Source: Rubrivivax sp.
GTDB taxonomy: Bacteria; Pseudomonadota; Gammaproteobacteria; Burkholderiales; Burkholderiaceae_C
Assembly (NCBI GenBank): GCA_027484885.1
Contig: JAIXSD010000392.1
Span: 1-9,392, forward strand
Direction: 5' to 3'
Length of the DNA: 9,392 nucleotides
The notes under the pieces were generated by a model. It was not told where the DNA came from and ran no database searches. It saw only the letters and a program-made list of their open reading frames with translations. The translations under genes were made by a program, and so were the position numbers. Below are positions 1 through 5,102 of the stretch, piece after piece. Numbering within the stretch: position 1 is the first letter of the stretch; every line of letters starts with the position of its first letter.

Positions 1-1376
1 CGCTGGCGCTCCTTGTCGGCCTTGACCTTTTGCACCGATTGCAGCTCGGGGTCTTTCCAGTGCCAGAGGTCCACCTTGATCGGCTCGGGCGCATCCTTGG
101 GCTCGGCCTTGGGCAGGGGCGCGGTGCCCAGGAAGAGTCGCTGGCCGTCCTTGCTGAAGCTCAAGGCCCCATGCTCGCTCGGGCCCCAGCCGGCGGGCAG
201 GCCGGCGCTCTCGGCGCTGGCCACGGCCTGGGCGGTTTTCTGATCGGCGCGCCAGAGGAAGAGCTTGAAGGGCGTCGGCTCCTCGGCCTTGTCCTTCTTG
301 TCTTCGGTCTTGTCGTCTGGCTTCGGGCTTTGGGCCGCCAGATGATCGCGGTTGCTCAACCAGGCCAGTTGCTGGCCGCTGCGGTCAAAGGCCAGCTGCT
401 TGTAGCTGCCGGCGCCGGCCAGCAGCGCTTGCGGCGTGGCGTTCTCCGCGCCCAGCTCCAGCAGGTAGACGCCTTCGCGGGCTCGCGCCTTGGCGGTGAC
501 GGCGGCATCGGGCTTGCCCGAGGGCTCTTTCACGCTGACGGCATAGGCGATGCGCTGGCCCGAGCGGGCCCAGACGAAATCGCTGGCCTCCTTGTCCAGA
601 CTTTGGCGCTGGCTGGTGGCGGCGTTGATCAGCAGCAGCTCGCTGCCGCTGTCCTTTTTCTTGCCGGCACTGGTGCTGCTTGTGGCGGCGGCGGTTTGGT
701 CTGCAGCCTCGTCGCTTTCATCAGCCTTGGCCTTGGCGGCCTCGTCTTTCTTGGCGGCCTCCTTGACCGGCTCCAGCAAGAAGGCCAGATGGCTACCGCC
801 ATCCTCGGCCCAGGCGAAGCGCTTGACGCGTTCCAGGCTCTCGGGCTTGCCGCTGCTCAGGTCCAGCCAGCCAGCGCCGGGTTTGGGGGCGTCTTCGCCT
901 TTTTTCTTGTCCTTCTTGGCCTTGTCCAGTTCGGCCCGGCTGGGCTGCACGGCATAGGCCACAAAGCGGCCATCGGCGCTGAAGACCGGCGCCGTGCCGC
1001 GCGGCACGCGCCATTCCTGGCCATCGGACAGGCGGCGCAGCACCAGCTCGCCATCGCTTTCCTGGCCCACCAGGGCGTAGGCCGCCCATTGGCCGTCGCG
1101 GCTCAGGGCCGTGCCCTGGATGCTGCGCCAGCCGGCATAGGCGGCGTGGTCGATTGCTCGCTTGACGCTGGCCGCTGGCGCACTTGCGCCCACGGGCGCT
1201 GTTTCGGCGGCATGCAGGGGCAGGCTCAGCAGCCCCAGGCCGGCGCTGGCCAGGCTGATGGCCAGCGGCAAGGCGCGCAGATGCTGCTTCAAGCGAGCGT
1301 GGCGCGTGGGAGCGTCGAGCTGAGCGCGGTGTGAGAGGAGGGCGGAGCCCGAAAAACCGGAGAGGGTGCCAGACAT
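1..1376 (-). CDS. S9 family (prolyl oligopeptidase-type) peptidase, N-terminal part, runs off left edge
   Basis: The minus-strand frame is open from ATG at 1376 to the window edge (458 codons, no stop). A signal peptide is visible: KQHLRALPLAISL, a hydrophobic stretch, then LPLHA|AE near residues 52-58. After it come beta-propeller-like repeats with SRDGQWAAY (about 92-100), SADGRFVAY (133-141), SGQRIAYAV (272-280), SGQQLAWL (333-340) and SKDGQRLFLG (408-417), ending in KVDLWHWKDPELQ (434-446), a stretch I recall from large bacterial S9 peptidases. S9 enzymes hydrolyse peptides with a C-terminal alpha/beta-hydrolase Ser-Asp-His triad; that domain is outside the window, so activity cannot be judged. 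Three Lys/Glu/Ala-rich low-complexity inserts (about 149-167, 204-245, 349-368) interrupt the propeller. ATG 1376 is the first start after an in-frame stop, but TTG at 1292 (residue 29) would give a tidier signal peptide. Neither start has a clear Shine-Dalgarno. Likely periplasmic. Confidence 0.82.
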   Translation of the reverse strand, partial: MSGTLSGFSGSALLSHRAQLDAPTRHARLKQHLRALPLAISLASAGLGLLSLPLHAAETAPVGASAPAASVKRAIDHAAYAGWRSIQGTALSRDGQWAAYALVGQESDGELVLRRLSDGQEWRVPRGTAPVFSADGRFVAYAVQPSRAELDKAKKDKKKGEDAPKPGAGWLDLSSGKPESLERVKRFAWAEDGGSHLAFLLEPVKEAAKKDEAAKAKADESDEAADQTAAATSSTSAGKKKDSGSELLLINAATSQRQSLDKEASDFVWARSGQRIAYAVSVKEPSGKPDAAVTAKARAREGVYLLELGAENATPQALLAGAGSYKQLAFDRSGQQLAWLSNRDHLAAQSPKPDDKTEDKKDKAEEPTPFKLFLWRADQKTAQAVASAESAGLPAGWGPSEHGALSFSKDGQRLFLGTAPLPKAEPKDAPEPIKVDLWHWKDPELQSVQKVKADKERQ

Positions 1377-1462
1377 CGCAGCGGCGCCTGTGCAAACAGG
1401 CGTGGGGATTCATCAAGCTGCGCTTTATATCAAGCCCGGGCCAGCGCCTGGATCCGAATGGA

Positions 1463-1603
1463 TCACGCCTCCCAGTCAGCGGCCGAGATTTCGGCCAGTT
1501 GCAGGCCCTCGAGTTTGAAGTCGGTCAGCGTCCACCACATCCAGCTGGCCAGGCCACACGCAGGCAAGAGCAGCAGCAAGGCCAGCCACAGCAGGGTGCT
1601 CAT
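1463..1603 (-). CDS. Small hydrophobic membrane-anchored or lipoprotein-like peptide, 46 aa
   Basis: I do not recognise this gene. The ATG at 1603 opens a 46-residue frame ending in TGA at 1463-1465. Residues 3-15 are almost entirely Leu/Ala/Trp and lead into PACGLAS. Cys16 sits in a loose lipobox-like setting, though no positive charge precedes the hydrophobic core. A Trp cluster (WMWW, about 21-24) and a short acidic tail (LAEISAADWEA) follow. It could be a single-pass membrane peptide or a tiny lipoprotein. Its start overlaps the stop of the upstream 74-residue gene as ATGA, which suggests translational coupling. The S9 peptidase starts 86 bases downstream on the same strand, so the three may share a transcript. 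Codon use is GC-rich and typical of the window. Its reality is inferred from the overlap and the amphipathic layout, not from a known family. Confidence 0.5.
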   Translation of the reverse strand: MSTLLWLALLLLLPACGLASWMWWTLTDFKLEGLQLAEISAADWEA

Positions 1604-1824
1604 GGGCTCGCCGCGTCGGGCCCGGGCTTGGCCACGACATTGGCCTCGGTGCTCTTTCGCTCGTGTTCTCGCTCATGTTCGCGCTCGCGTTCGCGTGGGC
1701 CCTCTGTGGCCCTTGCCTGGCTTGCCTTGGCATCCTCATGCGGCAGGGGAAAGACCTGTTCTCGCGCGGGAGCGGCTCGCTGCTCGCTGCGCGCGGGCAG
1801 GTGAAGGGTGCTGCGTGTTTTCAT
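1600..1824 (-). CDS. Small charged protein of unknown function, 74 aa, with RE/HE dipeptide repeat
   Basis: I do not recognise this gene. ATG at 1824 is followed by 74 codons and TGA at 1600-1602. The start (MKTRSTLHLP) is basic and polar. The middle is rich in Ala, Arg and Glu, and codons 44-56 encode alternating Arg/His and Glu (RERERE-HEREHER). The tail is Pro/Ala-rich. There is no signal peptide or membrane segment. The sequence is low in complexity and probably disordered or a short charged helix. The last four bases overlap the start of the downstream 46-residue gene. Codons include several uncommon in the neighbours (CGA, AGG, CTT, ACA), and I see no clear ribosome site upstream, which lowers confidence. 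A non-coding 5' leader of the downstream genes is the main alternative. Confidence 0.4.
   Translation of the reverse strand: MKTRSTLHLPARSEQRAAPAREQVFPLPHEDAKASQARATEGPREREREHEREHERKSTEANVVAKPGPDAASP
1657..1695 (-). repeat. Degenerate 6-bp tandem repeat encoding Arg/His-Glu dipeptides
   Basis: Thirteen consecutive minus-strand codons alternate CGC/CGA/CAT/CAC with GAA/GAG, giving six or more imperfect copies of a hexamer such as CGCGAG. It lies in frame inside the 74-residue small gene. Its low complexity makes copy-number change by slippage possible. Confidence 0.7.
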
Positions 1825-1946
1825 GGTGTTTGGCTTGGGTCAGTGGAGGTGGTGGGGCAGCGGCTACAGGCTCGAGCTGCAGCGCTGAACGCTTTGTAAG
1901 GGCCGGGGCTGCTGGCGTCAGTTCGGCAACGCACCGGGGCTGCGGC

Positions 1947-1965
1947 CACCTGATCGGGTCAGGTG
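1947..1965. promoter_or_regulatory. Perfect 7-bp inverted repeat, possible operator or leader hairpin
   Basis: CACCTGA, a five-base spacer TCGGG, then TCAGGTG form a perfect inverted repeat 84 bases before the PRC-barrel start codon. It has no T-run, so it is not an intrinsic terminator. Its size and symmetry suit a dimeric repressor site or a small RNA hairpin. The role is an inference. Confidence 0.35.
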
Positions 1966-2035
1966 CGCTGGAGTACAGATCGCGGCCGGGACCCGGGCCT
2001 AGGCTGGGCCTCTGCGCTGCCATTCCGGCGGCCCT

Positions 2036-2040
2036 GGAGG
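2036..2040 (+). promoter_or_regulatory. Ribosome binding site that fixes the PRC-barrel start
   Basis: GGAGG lies eight bases before ATG 2049. The reading frame is open far upstream (to about 1458), so this site decides the true start and excludes an artificial N-terminal extension. Confidence 0.85.
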
Positions 2041-2048
2041 AACACACC

Positions 2049-2495
2049 ATGAGTTACGAAGACCGCGACCCCTACGGCATGTACAAGAGCAACAACAAGC
2101 CCCGCGCGCACATCAACTCTCTGAACTCAGGCCCCGGACCGCAGCTGATGGGCGCTGACACCTTGATCGGCAACGATGTGGTCAGCCTCAGCGACGACGA
2201 TTTGGGCGACATCAAGGAGCTGATGCTGGACATGAAGACCGGCCACGTCGCCTACGCCGTGCTGGCCTTTGGCGGCTTTCTCGGCATGGGCGAGAAGCTG
2301 TTTGCCGTGCCTTTCAGCGCCCTGCGCCTGGACACCTTGCACAAGCGCTTTGTGCTCAATGTCGAGCGAGAGCGTCTGCAGGGCGCACCCGGCTTCGACA
2401 AATCGCAATGGCCCGACATGGCCGATGCCGAGTGGGCGCGCGGCGTGCATGCCTACTACGGCAGCAAGCCCTATGCCGACAGCATGAACCGCTGA
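2049..2495 (+). CDS. PRC-barrel domain-containing protein
   Basis: 148 residues, cytoplasmic by sequence (no signal or membrane segment). After a polar N-terminal tail (about 1-34) comes a PRC-barrel core: ADTLIGNDVVS (36-46), DLGDIKELMLDMKTGHVAYAVL (51-72, key residues G53, D54, I55, D61, G65, Y69), the Gly-rich turn FGGFLGMGEKLFAVPFSALRL (74-94), then FVLNVERERLQGAPGF (101-116). The C-terminal part has Trp/Tyr residues (WPDMADAEWARGVHAYYG) of the kind seen in the bacterial stress-associated PRC subgroup. PRC barrels occur in RimM, photosynthetic reaction-centre H subunits and many small stress-linked proteins of unknown activity; this one belongs to the last kind. Its neighbours (AI-2E transporter, CsbD, BON) fit a stress role, but no reaction is known. 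A strong GGAGG site fixes the start. Confidence 0.9.
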   Translation: MSYEDRDPYGMYKSNNKPRAHINSLNSGPGPQLMGADTLIGNDVVSLSDDDLGDIKELMLDMKTGHVAYAVLAFGGFLGMGEKLFAVPFSALRLDTLHKRFVLNVERERLQGAPGFDKSQWPDMADAEWARGVHAYYGSKPYADSMNR

Positions 2496-2538
2496 AGCCC
2501 GTGCCTGAGGGCAGCGGCGCAGCGCAGCGGCTATGCTC

Positions 2539-2570
2539 GGCGGGTCTCGTGGTTCGCCACTCGGCCCGCC
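2539..2570 (+). other. Intercistronic hairpin with a TTCG tetraloop
   Basis: The arms GGCGGGTC (2539-2546) and GGCCCGCC (2563-2570) pair over 8 bp with one G-T wobble. A 2x2 internal loop (TC/TC) follows, then GTGG-TTCG-CCAC (2549-2560). It lies between the PRC-barrel stop and the AI-2E start and has no T-run. It could stabilise or process the upstream mRNA, weakly attenuate readthrough, or affect translation of the downstream gene. Confidence 0.5.
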
Positions 2571-2586
2571 TGCGTGGGCCCCGCAT

Positions 2587-2590
2587 GGAG
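2587..2590 (+). promoter_or_regulatory. Ribosome binding site supporting the GTG start of the AI-2E gene
   Basis: GGAG lies 11 bases before GTG 2602. The in-frame ATG at 2533 would add 23 Gly/Pro-rich residues, sits inside the hairpin region and has no such site, so GTG 2602 is preferred. Confidence 0.6.
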
Positions 2591-2601
2591 TCTTGTGTCC
2601 C

Positions 2602-3687
2602 GTGAATTCCAAGCTGCAGCACTACATCCAGCTCGCCGCCCTGTCTGTCGTCGTGATTGGCTGCTTCCAGATTCTGCAGCCCTTCATCCCAGCCCTTTTG
2701 TTTGCCGCCGTGGCCTGCTCGGCCAGCTGGCCCTTGCATCTGCGCCTGCGGCGCCGCTTGAACGGGCGCGCTACCGTGTCGGCCGGGGTGATGACCCTGC
2801 TCTTGATCGTGCTGGTCATCGGCCCCAGCAGCCTGCTGGCCATGAGCCTGGCCGACGACGTGACCCATGCCGTGGAACGTGTGCGTTTGCTGCTGGACGC
2901 CGGGCCCATGCCGCCACCGGCCTGGTTGCGTGAGCTGCCCCTGGTCGGCGTGCCGCTGGACAACTACTGGCACCGCATCGCCGACAGCCGCGAGGAGTTC
3001 GTGGCCCTGCTCAAGAGCCTGATCGAGCCCACCAAGACCGTGTTGCTGGTGGCCGGCCGTGCCGTGGCCGGCAGCTTGATCCAGATGCTGTTCGCCGCCT
3101 TTGTGTTGTTCTTTTTCTACCGCGATGGCGAGAAGCTGGTCGCCAGCGCGCGCGCCATGCTGGGCACACTGGCCGGCGGCCATGGCGATGAGATCCTGGA
3201 CACCGTGGCCCATACCGTCACCGGTGTGGTGCATGGCATCTTCGGCACGGCGCTGGCCCAGGCCCTGGTGGCCCTGGCTGGCTTCTGGGTGGCCGGTGTG
3301 CCCGGGGCCCTGGCGCTGGCGGCCGCCACCTTTTTTCTGTCCATGATTCCGGTCGGCCCGCCGCTGATCTGGGGCGGCGCCACCATCTGGCTGTTCCAGC
3401 AGGATCAGCCCGGCTGGGGCGTGTTCATGTTGCTCTGGGGCCTGCTGGCCATCAGCAGCATCGACAACGTGGTCAAGCCGCTGCTGATCAGCCGCCACAG
3501 CGCCTTGCCCATGCTGCTGATCGTGCTGGGCGTGTTCGGCGGCATCGCGGCCTTCGGCTTCATCGGCATCTTCATCGGCCCGCCCATGCTGGCCGTGGGC
3601 CTGAACCTGGTGCAGATGTGGACGGCCCGCCCGCCCGCTGGCTCCACGGGCGCATCAAGCACCGCGGCGCCGGACCAGGGTCTCTGA
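2602..3687 (+). CDS. AI-2E family transporter (PerM/UPF0118-type integral membrane protein)
   Basis: 361 residues from GTG 2602, the usual length for the family. Hydrophobic segments lie at about 10-41 (two, close together), 58-82, 145-173, 212-232, 235-265, 272-288 and 302-338, suiting an inner-membrane protein with about seven or eight helices. Family landmarks are visible: the early PFIPALLFAAV stretch, FFFYRDGEKL (170-179) after a long soluble section (about 85-142), SMIPVGPPLIWGG (247-259), SSIDNVVKPLLIS (285-297) and GFIGIFIGPPML (319-330). Members include TqsA and PerM; proven roles range from autoinducer-2 export to ion/proton antiport, so substrate cannot be read from sequence. It follows the PRC-barrel gene by 106 bases on the same strand and may be cotranscribed. 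The end converges on csbD-type gene sequence 48 bases away. Confidence 0.9.
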   Translation: MNSKLQHYIQLAALSVVVIGCFQILQPFIPALLFAAVACSASWPLHLRLRRRLNGRATVSAGVMTLLLIVLVIGPSSLLAMSLADDVTHAVERVRLLLDAGPMPPPAWLRELPLVGVPLDNYWHRIADSREEFVALLKSLIEPTKTVLLVAGRAVAGSLIQMLFAAFVLFFFYRDGEKLVASARAMLGTLAGGHGDEILDTVAHTVTGVVHGIFGTALAQALVALAGFWVAGVPGALALAAATFFLSMIPVGPPLIWGGATIWLFQQDQPGWGVFMLLWGLLAISSIDNVVKPLLISRHSALPMLLIVLGVFGGIAAFGFIGIFIGPPMLAVGLNLVQMWTARPPAGSTGASSTAAPDQGL

Positions 3688-3720
3688 TCCGGCGCCGCTG
3701 CTGCGCCTCCCCGAGGCGCA
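3664..3720. terminator. Two tandem perfect inverted repeats at a convergent gene end, candidate two-way terminator
   Basis: The first repeat pairs GCGGCGCCGGA (3664-3674) with TCCGGCGCCGC (3688-3698), 11 bp. Its 13-base loop holds the TGA stop of the AI-2E gene. The second pairs TGCGCCTC (3702-3709) with GAGGCGCA (3713-3720) across a CCC loop. Neither is followed by a clear T-run on either strand, so rho-independent termination is not assured. Position between convergent genes supports a terminator or 3'-end-stabilising role. Confidence 0.45.
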
Positions 3721-3735
3721 TGCTGATGAAGGTGT

Positions 3736-3990
3736 TTACTTCTTCGGGACCTTGCCGTCATGCGGAGGCGCCGGGCTGCTGAACCAGCCCTCGCTGGCGC
3801 GGCGCTCCCAAGCGGCCAGCTGCTTCTCGGCTTCGTCCTTGATCAGGCCGTAGCGTTCCTGGATCAGGCCAGCCAGTTGGTCGCGGCGCCCGGCCACCAC
3901 CTCCAGGTCGTCGTCACTGAGCTTGCCCCATTGCTCCTTGGCCTTGCCGGCCGCCTGCTTCCAATTGCCTTGAATGCGATCCCAGCTCAT
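3736..3990 (-). CDS. CsbD family stress-associated protein
   Basis: 84 residues, small and strongly charged, with no signal or membrane segment. The start MSWDRIQGNWKQAAGKAKEQWGKL (key residues W3, I6, G8, W10, K11, G15, K16, W21, L24) is the family hallmark, followed by DDDLEVVAGRRDQLAGLIQERYG (26-48), also typical. The C-terminal third (about 52-84, KDEAEKQLAAWERRA then a Pro/Lys tail) is longer than in minimal members but common in proteobacteria. CsbD was named from a sigma-B-controlled Bacillus protein; no biochemical activity is established. A good AAAGGA site lies nine bases before ATG 3990. The BON lipoprotein gene starts upstream on the same strand with a 63-base gap, so the two likely form an operon. 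Confidence 0.93.
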   Translation of the reverse strand: MSWDRIQGNWKQAAGKAKEQWGKLSDDDLEVVAGRRDQLAGLIQERYGLIKDEAEKQLAAWERRASEGWFSSPAPPHDGKVPKK

Positions 3991-4008
3991 GGTGGCTGTC
4001 CTTTGAGG

Positions 4009-4024
4009 GTGAGTGTGTGAGTGT
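4009..4024. repeat. Tandem 8-bp repeat in the BON-CsbD spacer
   Basis: GTGAGTGT occurs twice head to tail (4009-4016, 4017-4024). TTTGAG flanks it at 4002-4007 and 4024-4029. It lies just upstream of the CsbD ribosome site on the minus strand. Function unknown; it may be only a simple-sequence expansion. Confidence 0.6.
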
Positions 4025-4053
4025 TTGAGAAACTTCCAGAGATGACGGGCCGC

Positions 4054-4416
4054 TCAAGGCCGCACGGCAATCTCGTTCTTCACCGCCCTCACGCCCACCA
4101 CCTTCCAGGTCAGCGCTTCGGCCGTGGTCTTTTCGCGGCTGCTCTTGGCAAAGCCTGAGAGCATCACCGTGCCTTGCAGGGTCTCGACGCTGATGGCCGA
4201 GGCGTCCACATCCTTGTTGTCGACGAAGCGGGCCTTGACGGCGGTGGTGATGGCGCTGTCGTCCAGATAGGCGCCCACGGTTTCCTGGCCGCGGGTCACC
4301 GCGCAGCCGCTGCCCAGCAGCAGCAGGCTGGCACAGAGCCCCGTACAGAGTGCGACAGGGAGTCCGCTGAAGATGCGCGTTTGCTTGGGTGATGGGTGGG
4401 GGGCGATGGTGTTCAT
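4054..4416 (-). CDS. BON domain lipoprotein
   Basis: 120 residues. The N-terminus has basic residues (K11, R14), a hydrophobic core (about 18-34) and LLGSGC with Cys38 as lipidation site. The following Ala-Val gives no inner-membrane retention signal by the E. coli +2 rule, so an outer-membrane lipoprotein facing the periplasm is likely. A single BON domain fills about 46-120: DDSAITTAVKARF (52-64), ISVETLQGTVMLSGFA (75-90, with the conserved Gly residues) and the final VVGVRAVKNEI (106-116). BON domains (OsmY, Kbp, DolP) bind phospholipid or other ligands and are often osmotic-stress genes; DolP is the closest kind of analogue but has two domains. An AAGGA site at 4422-4426 supports ATG 4416. 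It heads a probable operon with csbD-type gene downstream. Confidence 0.9.
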   Translation of the reverse strand: MNTIAPHPSPKQTRIFSGLPVALCTGLCASLLLLGSGCAVTRGQETVGAYLDDSAITTAVKARFVDNKDVDASAISVETLQGTVMLSGFAKSSREKTTAEALTWKVVGVRAVKNEIAVRP

Positions 4417-4442
4417 GGCGAATCCTTGAGTGGAAGGCCGTT

Positions 4443-4486
4443 GGCGCGGGATGCGCCGCAGCGGGCTTCAGCCACTATCCCGCGCC
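4443..4486 (-). promoter_or_regulatory. 10-bp perfect inverted repeat in the BON gene leader
   Basis: GGCGCGGGAT (4443-4452) and ATCCCGCGCC (4477-4486) pair perfectly around a 24-base spacer, with two wobble pairs possible outside. It would form a stable hairpin in the BON mRNA leader, ending about 16 bases before the AAGGA ribosome site if transcription begins upstream. It could be an RNA control element or a DNA operator. No promoter boxes are clear nearby. Confidence 0.4.
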
Positions 4487-4533
4487 GGCTGGCGTTCACG
4501 CCTAGGTCGGCGGCCCGCGGCCGTGTAGGACAA

Positions 4534-4543
4534 ACACGCGTGT
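4534..4543. promoter_or_regulatory. Perfect 10-bp palindrome ACACGCGTGT, possible operator
   Basis: It lies near the middle of the 220-base gap between the divergent BON and DUF4398 genes, in one of the few less GC-rich stretches. A shorter perfect repeat, GTTCGC-CA-GCGAAC, follows at 4563-4576. Shared control of both operons is possible, but no known regulator is recognised. Confidence 0.3.
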
Positions 4544-4626
4544 GACGCATCGCGGCCTCAGCGTTCGCCAGCGAACCGACACCGCCGCGCGCCCGCCTCA
4601 GGCTCGCTCATCCGTGTCAACACCTT

Positions 4627-4630
4627 GGAG
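4627..4630 (+). promoter_or_regulatory. Ribosome binding site of the DUF4398 lipoprotein gene
   Basis: GGAG lies six bases before ATG 4637. An upstream in-frame TTG at 4625 overlaps this site and is therefore not the start. Confidence 0.75.
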
Positions 4631-4636
4631 CCCTTG

Positions 4637-5038
4637 ATGAGCATCCCCCCGACCCCTTCGACCCCAACAAGCACCGCCCAACGCCTGTGGACCTGCGCCA
4701 CCCTCTGCAGCGCCGCCCTGATGGCGGCCTGCGCCAGCATCCCGCCGCCCACCGAGCAAATGGCCGTGTCCACCGCGGCCCTGACCAGCGCCAATGCCGC
4801 GGGCGCGGGGCAGTGGGCGCCGATGGAGCTGCGCAGCGCCCAGGACAAGCTGGACCGCGCCCGCCTGGCCATGAACGACAAGAACTACGAGCAAGCGCTC
4901 TGGCTGGCCCAGGACGCACAAGTCCAGGCCCAGCTGGCCGAGAGGAAGGCCGGCGCCGGCAAGGCGGGCAAGGCGGCCGATGAGCTGCGCGAGGCCAGCC
5001 GCGTGCTCAGCGAAGAGCTGCGTCGCAAGAAGCCCTGA
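4637..5038 (+). CDS. DUF4398 domain lipoprotein
   Basis: 133 residues. A Pro/Ser/Thr-rich N-terminus leads to a hydrophobic stretch (about 17-31) and LMAAC, with Cys32 as the likely lipidation site; the next residues Ala-Ser favour the outer membrane. The mature part is helical: an AP-x-EL pattern with LRSAQDKLDRARLAM (65-79), YEQALWLAQDAQVQAQLAERKA (84-105), a Gly/Ala/Lys linker, then an amphipathic end (DELREASRVLSEEL). This A..EL..A..KL..A / A..LA..A..DA.LA pattern is DUF4398, usually found next to, or fused with, OmpA-like domains; its activity is unknown. The downstream OmpA-family gene, 64 bases on, carries a related N-terminal helical region, so the two form an operon and may act as partners at the peptidoglycan face of the outer membrane. 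Confidence 0.88.
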   Translation: MSIPPTPSTPTSTAQRLWTCATLCSAALMAACASIPPPTEQMAVSTAALTSANAAGAGQWAPMELRSAQDKLDRARLAMNDKNYEQALWLAQDAQVQAQLAERKAGAGKAGKAADELREASRVLSEELRRKKP

Positions 5039-5102
5039 GCGCAGCTCACTCGCAAGCGCGCCGAACTGACTGAAGCACTCCACCTGAAGGACACCCTCCA
5101 CC

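Larger units (their letters stand above)
1825..2048. promoter_or_regulatory. Divergent intergenic region between the small-gene pair and the PRC-barrel gene
   Basis: These 224 bases separate divergently read genes and should hold promoters for both sides. I see no convincing -35/-10 pair. A weak candidate toward the PRC gene is CTGATC (1950-1955), an 18-base spacer, then TACAGA (1974-1979). The first box overlaps the inverted repeat at 1947-1965. No open frame here looks coding. Confidence 0.35.

Noticed and set aside
30..1334. Long plus-strand open frame opposite the S9 peptidase (434 codons)
   Set aside because: Its translation is Gly/Ala/Leu/Gln-rich with no family features. It mirrors the high-GC third codon positions of the real minus-strand peptidase, which has a signal peptide and propeller repeats.
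793..1416. Alternative minus-strand frame within the S9 peptidase region (207 codons)
   Set aside because: Arg/Pro/Ala-rich out-of-frame translation of the peptidase gene.
1423..1428. TATAAA on the minus strand as -10 box for the S9 peptidase
   Set aside because: Suitably placed before the start, but no recognisable -35 hexamer lies 16-18 bases upstream in a GC-rich region. Not reported as a promoter.
1458..2048. Upstream extension of the PRC-barrel frame
   Set aside because: The added 197 residues are Arg/Ala/Ser-rich and antisense to the small-gene pair. GGAGG before ATG 2049 marks the real start.
2356..3498. Minus-strand open frame opposite the AI-2E gene (380 codons)
   Set aside because: His/Gln/Gly-rich composition and no domain signs; antisense shadow of a well-supported membrane protein gene.
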